Below are positions 1 through 11,200 of a stretch of 64,000 nt of DNA, in pieces. How positions within the stretch are numbered: position 1 is the first letter of the stretch; every line of letters begins with the position of its first letter. This DNA comes from Valencia hispanica (taxonomy: Eukaryota > Chordata > Actinopteri > Cyprinodontiformes > Valenciidae). The stretch is from assembly GCA_963556495.2 (NCBI GenBank), contig OY747721.1, forward strand, positions 32,939,849 through 33,003,848, given 5' to 3'. Under the pieces are notes generated by a model, which saw only the letters and a list, made by a program, of their open reading frames with translations, made no database searches and was not told the DNA's origin. A program made the translations under genes and the position numbers.

Positions 1-693
1 GAAAAGGTGAGCGCTACCATCAGTCCTGTGTCATGCCAACAGTAAAGCATCCTGAGACCATTCATGTGTGGGTTGCTTCTCATCCAAGGGAGTGGGCTCA
101 CTTACAATTTTGCCCTAAAACACAGCCATGAATAAAGAATGGTACCAAAACACCCTCCAACAGCAACTTCTTCCAACAATCCAACAACAGTTTGGTGAAG
201 AACAATGCATTTTCCAGCACGATGGAGCACCGTGCCATAAGGCAAAAGTGATAACTAAGTGGTTCGGTGACCAAAATGTTGACATTTTGGGTCCATGGCC
301 TGGAAACTCCCCAGATCTTAATCCCATTGAGAACTTGTGGTCAGTCCTCAAGAGGCGGGTGGACAAACAAAACCCCACTAATTCTGACAAACTCCAAGAA
401 GTGATTATGAAAGAATGGGTTGCTATCAGTCAGGATTTGGCCCAGAAGTTGATTGAGAGCATGCCCAGTCGAATTGCAGAGGTCCTGAAAAAGAAGGGCT
501 AACACTGCAAATACTGACTCTTTGCATAAATGTCATGTAATTGTCAATAAAAGCCTTTGAAACATATAAAGTGCTTGTAATTATATTTCAGTACATCACA
601 GAAACAACTGAAACAAAGATCTAGAAGTAGTTTTGCTGCTAACTTTGTGAAAACTAATATTTGTGTCATTCTCAAAACTTTTGGCCACAACTG
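1..693 (+). mobile_element. Tc1/mariner transposon, 3' part (5' end outside the window)
   Basis: The window opens inside a Tc1-like DNA transposon. It holds the C-terminal half of the transposase (2-502), then about 190 bp of noncoding sequence with a poly(A)-like AATAAA near 546. The right terminal inverted repeat ends GGCCACAACTG at 693, next to a TA at 694-695, the Tc1 target site. The terminal motif CTCAAAACTTTTGGCCACAA is typical of fish Tc1 elements. The left end is outside the window, so TIR symmetry cannot be checked. Confidence 0.85.
2..502 (+). pseudogene. Tc1-like transposase, C-terminal half, broken
   Basis: This is the DDE catalytic half of a Tc1/mariner transposase, which cuts and pastes the element at TA sites. 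From 128 to 502 the frame is open for 124 codons. It contains the second catalytic Asp in FQHDGAPCHKA and the [11 protein letters not shown] block that carries the last acidic residue of the DD34E triad. Upstream the frame is broken. A small deletion near 70-75 shifts the frame just before the SSKGVGSL segment, and a Lys codon has become TAA at about 117-119. The protein is therefore not functional. Methionine 128 is an internal codon, not a real start. Confidence 0.85.
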
Positions 694-717
694 TACACCA
701 CCTTGTAAACGCTTTCG

Positions 718-1790
718 CACCTCTTTTCATATACTTTTCACATGTTGTCACATTGCAGCCACAACCTTTAATGTATTTTATTCGCATTTTATGTGGTAGA
801 CCAACAAAGCATGGCCCATGATGGCGACATGCGAGGAAAATGACAAATCTGAACAGTGTGGCATGCAAATGTTTTTATTCTCCCTACGTCAACACTGTGT
901 AGTACCACCTTTCTCTACAGCTACAGCAGCAAGTCTTTGGAGACCCATTTCTATCTCCTCTGTACATCCAGTGGCATCCAATAGCATCCCCACAGCATGA
1001 TCCTGCCTCCACCATGTCTTATAGGAAAGGCACCTAACCCAGAGTTGCCTGCTGATCTGCATAGTGGTGTACGAACATGTGGATGTCAGAGTGATTGGAT
1101 GAATGTGGCTCTAGTGTCCTTCGAGTGATCGGTATGACTAGCAAAGCACAATATAAAATAAGTCTATTAGCTGTTTCTAGATAATGGATTACACAGCGCT
1201 TCCTGAGACGTTCAAAACCCACATATGCTGCTTTATAAGCTAGCCTGACCTTTCATTAGGAACCTTTTAGAAACTTCCTGTTTCAGTTAGTGTTTTATGA
1301 CAGATATTGTTTTGTAAACACTTTAAAAGATACTAGCATTTTCATATAGGTATCTTAAAATAAAAAAATAGTTTTTCTTGTACTTTGTAAGTTGTTATTT
1401 TTGTGTGTTGTGATGTTTTTTTTAACGCGTCTACGGATGGAAATCAGGACTTTGCTAAATCCGCTGTATTTACGGCAATACCGTACCGTCACTAACATGC
1501 GTTGTCCCATTCAAATAAAAGCAATTCAAATCAACTTTGTCCCTGACCTCTCCGCTTTGTTCCTTGGTTCCTTGCGTGACCTTTTGCTCACCAATGTTCT
1601 CCATGACAAACCTACGAGGCCTTCACAGAATCTACGTTGAGATCGAATCACACACAGGTGGATTCTGTTTACTTTTTTGTGTGGCTGCAATTGAGGTATT
1701 TATGATCAGAATCAGATCACTAATAAGGTGAATTCTCAAGGCAATATTTACTGGCATCAAAGGAGAGGGAACTGAATACAAATGCTCTCA
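718..1790 (-). mobile_element. Decayed Tc1/mariner element, reverse orientation
   Basis: One end (about 730-830) has the fish Tc1 signature, a CACATTGCAGCCACAA-type string followed by GTGGTAGACCAACAAAG. Around 990-1020 the complement of the transposase GGSIMLWG block (CACAGCATGATCCTGCCTCC) reads on the - strand. The other end (1535-1790) matches the far end of the same family seen at 10690-10940: CACACAGGTG, then AAGGTGAATTCTCAAGGCAA and AACTGAATACAAATGC. About 270 bp at 1260-1530 look foreign to the element and are probably a later insertion. No usable reading frame remains. Confidence 0.65.
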
Positions 1791-2339
1791 CAACTTTGCA
1801 ATTCACTGGGTTGGTCTTTTACACAAAATATCGACAAAGGCTGTGTGGCTGAAGTGAGACAAAATGTGAAACGTTTATGGGCTGTGAACACTTCTGCGCG
1901 GCAGAGCAGAGGAGGAACATGCTGCGTTCTGTTGAACGACGCACAGGAAGCACGGGTGAATCAGCATGCAAATGTAAAGGCCATGGGTCTTCAGAATGTG
2001 GGAGTCAGCTGGTGCGACACCAGATGGAGCACATATACGCGCACACACTGACATATACACACAGGGCCGGCCCCTGTTCCTTTTTAGAAGGAACCCGTCT
2101 CCACAGCGACCCAAGACAAAAAAAGGGGGCCAAGGTCACAGCTGGTCTGTAGAAACAGAGGGGAAAAGAAGAAGGAAGGGGGGGGGGGGGGCTGCAAATG
2201 AGTGTTTAGACGTACACATGGACAGAGGGTGAGGAAGAGTGAGAGAGGGCATAAACACTAGAGAGGAAGACGAGTCTGGAGGGGCCAAAGAGAAAAAAAA
2301 GAGGGAGAAGAAGAAGGAGGAGTTACACAAAAAAACTCT
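1791..2339. other. Unassigned, purine-rich sequence before smim5
   Basis: No gene is recognised. A run of about 15 G at 2177-2191 is followed by an AG-rich tract to about 2360. Open frames here are low-complexity shadows. The stretch may contain the smim5 promoter, but no TATA box or other clear element was seen. Confidence 0.3.
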
Positions 2340-2624
2340 GTGAAGAGAGGAGGAGAAAGCGAACGTGGTGAGCTACTGCTGCTGCTGCAGGAGGAGCTGC
2401 AGTCACACGCAAACAACTCCTGGTCCTCCGAAAGAGTCAGATTACCTCTGAACGTTCAGAGCTCGAAGCAGGCAAAGAGATGAGGGGCTCAAGACCAGCA
2501 CCAACAACCTTCAGTAAAGAACAAAACTGACAGAAAAAAAGAGTGTGATGAGCAACTCTGGGTTTGTTTCTCCACGTTAAGAGAAAAGAGGATCTTCACA
2601 GAGATGAACGCATTCACCACACAG
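2340..2624 (+). other. smim5: Candidate noncoding first exon of smim5
   Basis: A purine-rich stretch with little repeat character ends in a strong splice donor, ACACAG/GTAAGA, at 2624/2625. The first strong acceptor downstream on this strand lies at 6140-6141, just before the smim5 coding exon. A short upstream frame (ATG at 2604, seven codons) would meet a stop right after splicing to 6142, so this exon would be untranslated. This is inference from splice signals only, and the 5' end is arbitrary. Confidence 0.35.
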
Positions 2625-3298
2625 GTAAGAAAAAATCTTCCGATATATTTCTTTCTTGCTTTCTGTCATACACGTCGACCTAAACTGCCCAAAAACTGTC
2701 TCCACGTGTGGTCAACTTGCTCACATACGCCAGACAAAATGGATCCACTATGGACTGAGTATACACTGAGTTACAGTGACACGTGGAGCATTCTCTCCAA
2801 AAGAAGGTGATGTTTTGAGTCTCTGCTGCTCGTAACGTGGAGAAGAGGGGCAGCGTGAAGAAGGTCATACGTTCTTCAGACTCCCTCTGACAGGTGCTGG
2901 AGAACTTAATGAGCTGGGAAAGCCTTCTCCAGAGAGTTACAATAATGTTAACACTCAGCATGGAGGAATGTAAACGCAGATCTGTGCTGAGGGACAATCT
3001 TGCTTTATTAGAGAAATGCTGCGAACCAGTTGGACAGAGTTAAAGCTTAAAATCAAACATTGTTCTGAGTTTCTGTAATGTGGGCATTTAAAAAACAGTT
3101 CTTGCTGTGCAGAGTCTCGTGTCATTTGTAAACCAGAACATTACGTAAGAGGCACTTGTGGTAAAAAGAAAAAAAAAAAAGAAAAAACAAGAAAATCTTA
3201 CTTCCGAATTGAAAGTCAGTTTGTTTTTTAAGGACTTCCCGAGCTTATGAAAAATATGAAAACAAAGCAAGCAAAAATAATCCTAGTTCGAACGCATT
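2625..3298. other. Unassigned intronic sequence
   Basis: No gene or clear repeat family was recognised. There is an A-rich tract near 3165-3190. It probably lies in the first intron of smim5. Confidence 0.3.
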
Positions 3299-3830
3299 TT
3301 ATTTGTGTACTGTATGTGTTAAATTCTTCGAATGTGTGTTCACTTCAATGTATTTTGTTGGGATTTTAGGTGACAGACACAAAGTTGCACAAGAAGAGAC
3401 TAAAACGGAACTTTTGACATTACCTGAAAAATGCAAAACATCATCCTGAGCACAGCATGACTGTGATAAAAAAAAGAATGCTGGTAGTGGCAGCATCATG
3501 CTGTGGGGATGCTTTTCCACAGCAAGTACAAGGAAGTCGGTCGGAGATGACGCGGAGATGTATAGGGGTTAAATGCAGAGCGGCCCTCGAAGAAAAACCT
3601 GAGACTGCAAAAGAGTTGAATTTTGGTTGAAGGTTAATGACCCTGAACATACAGCGAGAGCTGTTGTTGGACAGTGGTCCAGTCAAAGTCCAGATCTAAA
3701 TCTAACTGAAAATCTATGTCGAGACTCGAGACGTGTTTGCAGATGCTCTCCCTCCAATCTGACTGAGCTTAAGCTGCTTTTGCAAAGAAGAGTGGGCATA
3801 GATTTCAATATCTAGATGTGTGTATATCCC
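3299..3830 (+). mobile_element. Decayed Tc1/mariner element, internally deleted
   Basis: The left part has the family string AATGTATTTTGTTGGGATTTTA. The transposase block GGSIMLWGCFS is recognisable at about 3487-3525 (GGCAGCATCATGCTGTGGGG). A SQSPDLNLTENL block, the degenerate SPDLNPIEN motif, lies at about 3680-3715. The sequence between the two blocks is shortened and the second catalytic Asp region reads NDPEHTARA. It is not coding-competent. Confidence 0.7.
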
Positions 3831-3865
3831 TTATAAGACTTTAAACTGCAACTGCAGGGATAACA

Positions 3866-4062
3866 GTGTTTCCCAACTCTGGTCCTCGAGGCACACTGCC
3901 CTGCAAGTTTTAGATGTTTCCCTGCTCTAACACACCTGCTTCAGATAATTGCAGTTCAGCAAAAGCCTGTTGATCAGCCATCAATTGAAGTTAGATATGC
4001 TGAAGCAGGGAAGCCATGCCGGGTAGTGGCTTGAAGAGCAGGGTTGAAAAGTATTGGCCTAG
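3866..4062. repeat. Palindromic MITE, copy 1
   Basis: The left end reads GTGTTTCCCAACTCTGGTCC and the right end is close to its complement (AGCAGGGTTGAAAAGTA). The inner halves mirror each other: CCCTGCTCTAACACACCTGC on one side and TGCTGAAGCAGGGA on the other. A second copy is at 30748-30873. It has no coding capacity. Confidence 0.6.
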
Positions 4063-4064
4063 GG

Positions 4065-4270
4065 GGCTTATTAACACATATAGACTTTCCAAAAGAATGG
4101 TCAAAAACAAGCTCAGCTTCGCCCCGACTTCCAAACTTCTCCTTCTGACCAGCCTTCCAGTCCCTGCAGGAGAGAGGCATGCCCGCAGCATGATGCTGCC
4201 ACCACCATTTTCACCATGGAGATGGGATGTTGAGGGCCATTCGTCTTCCACCCACTTGCCAGCACAGTAG
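4065..4270 (-). mobile_element. Tc1/mariner transposase fragment, reverse
   Basis: On the - strand the stretch reads a degenerate Tc1 segment: NGGGSIMLRACLSPAGTGRL near 4155-4215, matching the family block GGSIMLWGCFSAAGTGRL. The flanking codons are degraded and the fragment abuts the palindromic MITE. Confidence 0.6.
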
Positions 4271-6141
4271 GCAAAAAAAGGTTAAAGTTTTGTGTCTATT
4301 AGCACTCGTTTGATTAAAATAAAAATCCCTATAAAATGTGGTTAAATTTGTGGGTGTGACAGGACCCAACGCAAAACAGTTAAATGTGTCACGATCAGAA
4401 GGAATGCCAAACATAAGAGCAAACCGTTTCCTAACTTTTGGAAAAACAACATAAAAAAAAAGAAAGAAGCGACATATACAACGGACAATTAGAAAACCAA
4501 AAACAGTTGCGCCGTTTGTGTTGTCCTCTGTTTTCTCCAGTGTTCAGCTGCTCTCTTTTCTGCAGGTTTGCGAGGTTATGCGCAAATTGTGTCCTAAAAC
4601 TGCCTTAACAACTTTTGTTGTGGGCGTCTAAACAATAAACAGGACCCCCAGCCGTGTTATAAATGATTCAATTAAAAGGAAAGCGTCGGTGTAGTGAGTG
4701 AGTGAGCGAGCATTTTGTTAGCATTACAAGGCGGGTTGCGCAGAAACTTCGTCGCTGTAGGAACTGTTTCCATAGCAACGCGAGCACAGCGATTTTCGGG
4801 TACGGTAACCAGCTTTTATAACTTTTTAAGAAAGCAACATGAATGTATAAAAAGTAATGTGGGCGATTTGAATTAGCTTATCACTTATAAGTTTAAACTG
4901 TATAGCAAAAAGTAGCTACTTGTTTGGAGCAGTAGGAAACAAACTGTTAGCAAACTGTTGCGACCTCTAGCGTTGGCTGTCGGTCCTGGCGTTTTCATAC
5001 ATTAATTAATATAAATAATGAAATTAGCAAAATATCAATGCAAAAAATATCTTTCTAAAATTGTTGGCAAAAATAAATATAGTCCAACTATAATCCAAAG
5101 CTGCATTACTTAAAATTTAGTCTATAGTTACCAGAAATGCAAACGCTTTCTAAGTTGCTTTAAGTTCTTGCTTTTTGAGGGGTAACGCGGGATAAGGTAG
5201 TTAGATAAAGTGAGAGTGAGCCCTCTGTAGAATGACTTTAATAGCTCTTTACAGCAGGGACATAGTACCTATAAAAACATTGATTATCTTTCTTTTAGAT
5301 CCTTTCTTTTGTAGATTTGATGCCGTGTTTATGTTGAATGACCCAGTTATTGCCGAAGCCACATATTACTCTATAACACATAATATGTGAAGGCGTTCTC
5401 GTTTCCAGTCAATGACTGCAAAAATCCTTGCTTCTCTGGTTGCAAAACAAGCCTGGATCATCACTCTTCCACCACTGTGCCTGACAGTGTTGTGTTTGTA
5501 TACTTGTTCGTTATTTTCGTGTCCTCATTAGTAAGTAAGGTACTCTTAGATTTTTCAGTATGTGGCCTGTTAATCACTAGTTGAATTGGATTGGATTGAT
5601 GCATCACTCATCTTATAAATAGTCCCTGCTGTCATCATCGATCCCCACACATACTTGCTCATTGAGAATTTATCTGTGGTGTCCTCTGTGTCCCGTTCTG
5701 TCACGATTTCCCAGCTCTGTGGCCTTATCGCCTGCGCAGCCTGTCTCGTATCAGACGACGAGCTCTCACCCACGCACAGCTGCTCCGGTGATGATGAGAG
5801 GCCTCACACATGAAAGGCCAGGCCTAAAATAGTCCGGTCTGTTTATAGCTGAACTGAGCATCCAGCATGGCTTCTGCTGTATGAGGATGGAAATGTAGCA
5901 AGTGAGGGCAGAGGACGTAAATCGGTCCGTGAGGCTACTCCCACTCTTAAAGGAAGTCTGTTAGCAAACCAGTTGGGGGGTGTTTTATGTAATGAAAGGG
6001 ATCTCAAGGTATTTAGGGATCTGAACCCCATAATCTTCCCTGGCTGGATGTGTAATTCTAGGGTGGAGTAGTGGAGTAGTAAAGGGTGTAGCTTCATGTT
6101 AGTGAAATTATTCCACAATGTCCTCTTGTCTTCTTTTTTAG
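4271..6141. other. Unassigned smim5 upstream/intron sequence
   Basis: AT-rich sequence with no recognised gene, tRNA or clear transposon. A 67-codon - frame at 5570-5773 has ordinary amino-acid composition but matches nothing I recognise. It is probably intron 1 of smim5 if the exon at 2340-2624 is real. Confidence 0.3.
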
Positions 6142-6226
6142 GAGTAAAGCTCTTTACAGTAGCCGTCTTCTTTGAAACCCAAGCCATTTCTGTTTCGACT
6201 GACATTGCCTGGATCCCGAGGCTATC

Positions 6227-6344
6227 ATGGGGGTCAAACAGGAGTTCATGGACATCATTCAGCAGGTGTGGACCAAGCTGCAGGGTCTCCCACAGGCAGG
6301 TCCACTGGAGCTTGGAGCCTTCTCCATCCTCCTCCTCTTTGTTG
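6227..6344 (+). CDS. smim5: smim5 coding exon 1
   Basis: Encodes residues 1-39 and the first base of codon 40: an amphipathic N-terminus and the first third of the membrane helix. The upstream 5' UTR part probably begins at 6142, after the pyrimidine-rich acceptor TTCTTTTTTAG. A second possible acceptor ends at 6158. Confidence 0.85.
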
Positions 6345-7134
6345 GTAAGTTATGTCTGTCTCATCTTGTGTGATCCAAATGCATCTTGTGCAAACTAGAA
6401 TTGGATAAAACATGAAATATGTTATATATCATGAATGACATGATTTAATTGAGCTGATTTTTTTCAAACAGATGAAGACAAAATAACACAACTTATTATA
6501 ATCACAACACAATTCGTTCCACAGTACAAACCATTTTAACTATATTCAGGGTGGCAAAATTAGTTATTAGGTTTAGGAGCAATTGTTCTTCCACACAGGC
6601 CAAGGTTGCTTATAGAGGCCTCTTTTCTGTTAATGAATTGAAAAAATTATTTGAAAACTGTTTTTTGTATTCACTCTGGTTATTTTGTGCAGTAGTACAT
6701 TTTTGTTTTGACTGTAGGATATATTTTGGTGTGGGAAAAAAAAGCAAAGATGTAAGAATTCTGCAAGGGGCAAAAACTTTTTCCCATTTCTCTGCTATAT
6801 CAATAGTTTCAAATCCACCTGACATGGAGAGCAGGTCCACTTAGAAAACACTGCAGAGAGAACCATGGGTTTAGATAGACAGACAGACGGACGGATGGAT
6901 GGATGGAAGGAAGGACGTCTGCACAGCACATGCATATTTTATCCAATTTTTATATAAAATGCCGACAGCTTTAAATGTGAGTTCTCCACTGACTTCTGCT
7001 GACAGCGACCTGATTTCTGTTTTATCATTTCAGCCACAGTCCTCTTCATGATCCTGCTCTCCTGCGTCCACTGCTGCTGCTGCGGGAAACCAAAATACCA
7101 GGGCTCCAGAGTTCAGCCTCTGGCATCCGTCTGA
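6227..7134 (+). CDS. smim5: Small integral membrane protein 5 (two coding exons)
   Basis: CDS join(6227..6344, 7034..7134), 72 aa. The donor G/GTAAGT at 6344/6345 and the acceptor TTTCAG at 7033 join in phase 1 and restore an Ala codon. Residues 18-27 (LQGLPQAGPL) match the human SMIM5 segment LQRLPQAEPV as I remember it. A single hydrophobic helix spans about residues 30-51. It is followed by cysteines 50 and 53-56, a likely palmitoylation site (inference), and a short basic tail. No signal peptide is seen. The ATG at 6227 has G at +4. Human SMIM5 is about 77 aa and its function is not established. The gene lies just before smim6 on the same strand, as in human next to SAP30BP. I am fairly sure of identity from sequence plus synteny. 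Confidence 0.87.
6545..6810. mobile_element. Non-autonomous Tc1-like terminal fragment in smim5 intron
   Basis: It contains strings typical of a fish Tc1-like terminal region: a CCACACAGGCC start, the AAAAATTATTTGAAAACTG stretch, and a GGGGCAAAAACTTTTTCCCA end. No transposase coding is left and TIR symmetry is weak. The assignment rests on remembered family resemblance. Confidence 0.4.
6873..6916. repeat. GACA/GGAT/GGAA tetranucleotide microsatellite
   Basis: Consecutive AGAC, GGAC, GGAT and GGAA units form a short compound microsatellite inside the smim5 coding intron. Confidence 0.8.
7034..7134 (+). CDS. smim5: smim5 coding exon 2
   Basis: Encodes the rest of the helix, the Cys cluster (codons TGC TGC TGC TGC) and the tail ending at TGA 7132-7134. 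The intron therefore interrupts the membrane segment. Confidence 0.85.
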
Positions 7135-7721
7135 TTGGGTAAAAGAAAGTGGGATATGTCTGCAGAATCCCAACCCTTTCCACCCTAACTTCTGTGCCTG
7201 TTGCACCACCACCGCCACGATGAAAGGGGGATAAATCTTTTCGGTGTCACTGGTTTGTTTGGAGTGATGAAGTGGCCATTAAATGGTACAAACCAGAGGC
7301 AAGATGGACTTAGTGTTAGGATGTTTCCAGCACTGAGTAGCAAACTGCATCAACATTCAGGGACTAACGGTTCATGAAAAACCATCACAAAGCAGCACAA
7401 TGAAGCACTGTGTGACAGCGTTTTGGGCCTGAAAAGACTCACCAAAAGCTTCTTTGTGCTCCAGTTAAACAGACACTGATGTACAAGTGTAGTTCTTTTT
7501 GTGCTCAGTTGACTTTAATTCATTGGGCTGCGACTGTGAGAAATATAGAAAGGTTACATTCTAACATAAATGGGTAGTTAAAGTAGCTGACTTGGTGCGC
7601 CCTCTGCTGGCTTATTGAGGAAAGGTTTTTCCACGTTTTGGCTTAGAAAAGAAAAAAACCTGAGCTGTTCATTGTTTAACCTACCACATTTTTGTACAGA
7701 TAGATTTTCTCGTGTAATTTC

Positions 7722-7750
7722 AATAAATGTTGTTTCAATGTTTCAATAAA
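7722..7750 (+). other. smim5: smim5 polyadenylation signals
   Basis: Two AATAAA hexamers (7722-7727 and 7745-7750) follow about 590 bp of 3' UTR without repeats. They end the smim5 transcript before the smim6 start at 8201. Confidence 0.7.
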
Positions 7751-8200
7751 ACAAACTCTTGATTTGTTATAGGCTACTACAGCAGCACGTGAAAAGATGC
7801 CTTTAAACGGTTATAATGTTAAAGCATTTGAATGGTATGTGTTTTAATATTAACACCTAGGGAATGACCATATTCCTCTAACAGAAGTGTTGTCCGTTTG
7901 CTGTTTGCTTACCTTATCATGCCATTCCTCCTTTGTTCAAACATTAACCAGAAGCTGTTGATTTTACTTGGTCGCACCCACATAGACAAAAAATTACATT
8001 GTCCACAAAGCAGAGCAGGAGTTGTCTGGATGTACAGAATGCCTCACCTGAGCACAAAGTCATAGCAGACTGGGATGTTGGATGTCCGAAAGGTTCGACT
8101 GCTTTTTTTTGGACCAGAAGAAGAGCTATAGTGCTCTATTCTCCTCTACGTACCAGTTTGTTGGGAGCAAGTGAGCTGTGACGGGATCCTTTAGCAGGAC
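7751..8200 (+). promoter_or_regulatory. smim6: smim5-smim6 spacer: smim6 promoter and 5' UTR region
   Basis: The 450 bp between the smim5 poly(A) signals and the smim6 ATG contain no repeat that I recognise. The smim6 promoter must lie here or inside smim5. No TATA box at a useful distance was seen. The start context GGACATGG is good. Confidence 0.4.
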
Positions 8201-8214
8201 ATGGCGGCGGTGAG
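8201..8214 (+). CDS. smim6: smim6 coding exon 1 (14-nt coding part)
   Basis: Four codons (MAAV) plus two bases, then donor GTGAGT at 8215. The real exon includes 5' UTR of unknown length upstream. It was too short for an ORF search and was found by phase matching to the downstream exon. Confidence 0.75.
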
Positions 8215-11200
8215 GTGAGTTTAAAAGAGGAATGTTGTGAGTTACAATAGCCTAGTATTAACATTGGCATTTAAATTAGACATTTTATCTATTCTATAAG
8301 CATCTTTATAGATGATGAGCCCCTTACATCTTGGCAACATATCATCTATTACATATAGAAGTATTTACATCCCTTGAAGTTTTTCATATTTTGTCACATT
8401 ACAACCACAAATATCAATGTAGTTTTTAGGGATTTTATGCGATGGATCCACACAAAGTAACACAAAATGGTGAATTGTAATTTATAGAACCAGTTTTCTC
8501 TGCAATGACAGCTGCAAGTCTCTTGGGCTATGTCTCTGTCGGTTTCGCCATTGTTGCCCATTCTTAAATAGCTTAAACTAAGACTGGATGAATCGCATCT
8601 GCGAACATCCAATTCCAAATCGTGCTTCGGATTCTCAGTTGGACTTACATTGGGACAAAAAAGTATTTGGCAGCCACAGATTGTGCGAGTTGTCCCACTT
8701 AAAAAGATGAGAGAGCTCTGTAATTTTCATCATAGGTACATTTCAACTGTGAGCGATAGAATGTAAAAGAAAAATCCAGAAAATCATATTGTATTATTTT
8801 TTTAAAAGAATTTATTTGTACAATGGTGCAGAAAATAAGTATTTAGCACCTACAACCAAGCAAGAATTCTTGCCCTCACAGACCTCACAGACTTCTATCC
8901 TCCACTCGTTACCTATATTAATGGCACCTGTTTGAACTCGTTATCTGTATAAAAGAAACCTGTCCACACCTTCAATGACCTGAAGAAAGCTGGGACCACA
9001 GTAACAAAGGTTACTATTAGTAACACCCTACGTCGTCATGGATTCAAATCCTGCAGCGCTCGAAAGGCCGACCTGCTTAAGCCAGCACATGTCCAGCTTT
9101 CCAGAGACCATCTGGATGATTTAGAGGAAGATCAGGAGAATGTCATGTGGTCAGATGAGACCAAAATAGAACTCTGGCATAAACCCCACTCGCTGTGTTT
9201 GGAGGGGAAAGAATGCTGAGTTGCATCTAAAGAACACCATACCCACTGTGAAGCATGGGGGTGAAAACACTATGCTTTGGGTCTGCTTTTCTGCAAAGGG
9301 GACAGGACGACTGATCCGTAGAAAGGAAAGGATGAATGGGGCCATGTATCGTCAGATTTTGGACAAAAACCTCCTTCCATCAGTGAGACCATTGAAGATG
9401 AAACATGGGTGGATCTTCAAGCAAGACAAACACACCGCCCCGGCAATGAAGGAGTGGCTACGTAGAAAGTATTTAAAGGTTCTAGAATGGCCTAGCCAGT
9501 CTCCAGATCTCAATCCAATAGAGAATCTGTGGAGTGAGTTGAACGTCTGTGTTGCTCAGCGACAGCCCAAAACATCACAGCTCTAGAGGAGATCTGCATG
9601 AAAGAATGGGCCAAAATAGCAGCAAACCTGATGAAGACCTACAGGAAACGTTTGACCGCCGTCATTGCCAACAAAGGTTACTTTGCAAAGGATTAAAAGG
9701 AACTTTTCTTATTGGCCAAATACTTATTTTCTGCACCATTATACAAATAAATTCTTTAAAAATAATACAAGGTGATTTCCTGGAATTTTTTTTGATGAAA
9801 ATTACAAACCTCTTTCCCATTTTTAAGTGGGACAACTTGCACAATCGGTGGCTGCCAAATACTTTTTTGCTCCACAGTAAGTCTGGATTTTGAAGGGCCA
9901 TTCTAACACACGGATATGTTTTGACTTAACCAGATTTAGCTCCGACTGTATTTTTGGGAGGGATTTGTTCTGCTGCAAGGTGAACCTCGGCCCCAGGATT
10001 TCTTCCAGGCTTGCCCTGTATTTATTTTTGCGCCGTCCATCCTCCCATCAACACCAACCAGCTTCTCTGTTCCTACTGGAGAAAAATATCCCACAGCATG
10101 ATGCTGCCAACACTGTCTCATGTGAGCCAAAGAAAATTTGGTTTCACCTGACCAGAGCACCATCTTCCACATGTTTTTTTTTACCCTATACGACTTGTGG
10201 CACACTGCAAATAAGATGTATGCCTTTCTTTCAACAATGACCTTTTCCTTGGTACTCTTCCACAAAGAGCCAGGTTTTGTGGAGTTCCTGACTAACATTC
10301 ATGTGTACAGGTTTTTCCAGCCTGAGCTGTGGCTCTTTTCTGCTCCTTCAGAGTAAAGATGGGCTTCTTGGTTGCTCCTCTGACTGATCCCCTTCTTGCC
10401 CAGCTTAGGTGGGAAAACCTGTAGACACAACTGTTAGACGAGGTCTCCAAAAATCTGGGCTTTATGGAGGAATGGCAAGAAGATAGCAATTTCTGAGAGA
10501 AAAAAAGAAAGAAATTAACAGTTTCCCACAAAATCATGTGGAGAAAACAGCAGACATAGGGATGAGCGCTTGACCAGTAAAGATGAGCCTCTTGATTGCT
10601 TCTCTTATCAATCCTATACTTGTATGGGACAGACTGCAACAGTTTAGTAGGTTTAGAGTTGTGCCTTAGTCTTTTCACTTTCAGATTATAAATTGAACAG
10701 ATTTTTAACGTAAACCTGTTTAACGCTTCATCACAACTTTCCCCCTGACCTGTCTCCTTTCTCCTTTGGTCTTTATGTTGCTGTTTATTTGTTAATGTTC
10801 TTGAGCAAATCCTTGGGGTCTTTACAGAGTAGTTACATTTACACTGAAATTGAATTTCACACAGGTGAACTTTAGACGACTTATGAAAATTAGTTAAACT
10901 GGTTTTTATTTAGAGATATCAGAAGAAAGGGCACAACGTGTGTGTTGGTCTGCTGCATTAAATCCCAATTAAACCAATAAGCATTTGTTTGTGATGATAC
11001 ATGTAGAAAAGCTGAACTAGAGTGAACATATATGAAAGTGACTATCTCTCATTCTGATCTCCTGTGTGGTTTATTCATCTCACCTGCAGTCTGTCCGAGA
11101 ACCGGAAGCCCACAGGCCCACCAGACGAGTGGCTGGACTGGTTTTTGTACCGTCTGCAGCTGGATCCATGGATGCTGGGCGGCGTTGTGGTCATCGGGGT

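Larger units (their letters stand above)
8352..10960 (-). mobile_element. Old Tc1/mariner element in the smim6 intron, split by a younger one
   Basis: The left part (8352-8647) begins with the family end string TTTTGTCACATTACAACCAC. The right part resumes at 9878 with AAGTCTGGATTTTGAAGGGC. On the - strand the right part encodes degraded transposase, including [12 protein letters not shown] and a [20 protein letters not shown] block (about 10010-10160). The far end near 10690-10960 carries CTGACCTGTCTCC and CACACAGGTGAAC, shared with the element at 718-1790. Many substitutions show old age. Confidence 0.7.

Noticed and set aside
2177..2191. Long G and C runs here and at 21301-21332, 21922-21939 and 55322-55334 as functional G-quadruplex sites
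   Set aside because: They could form such structures, but simple homopolymers of this length are common and error-prone in assemblies, and nothing nearby supports a role.
10292..10678. 128-aa - strand frame as a host gene
   Set aside because: It lies within the old Tc1 element and reads degraded transposon sequence.
11064..11089. ATG at 11064 as the smim6 start (86 aa without an intron)
   Set aside because: It lies before a strong acceptor at 11088-11089. The codons between are not conserved with human, and a phase-matched first exon exists at 8201-8214.
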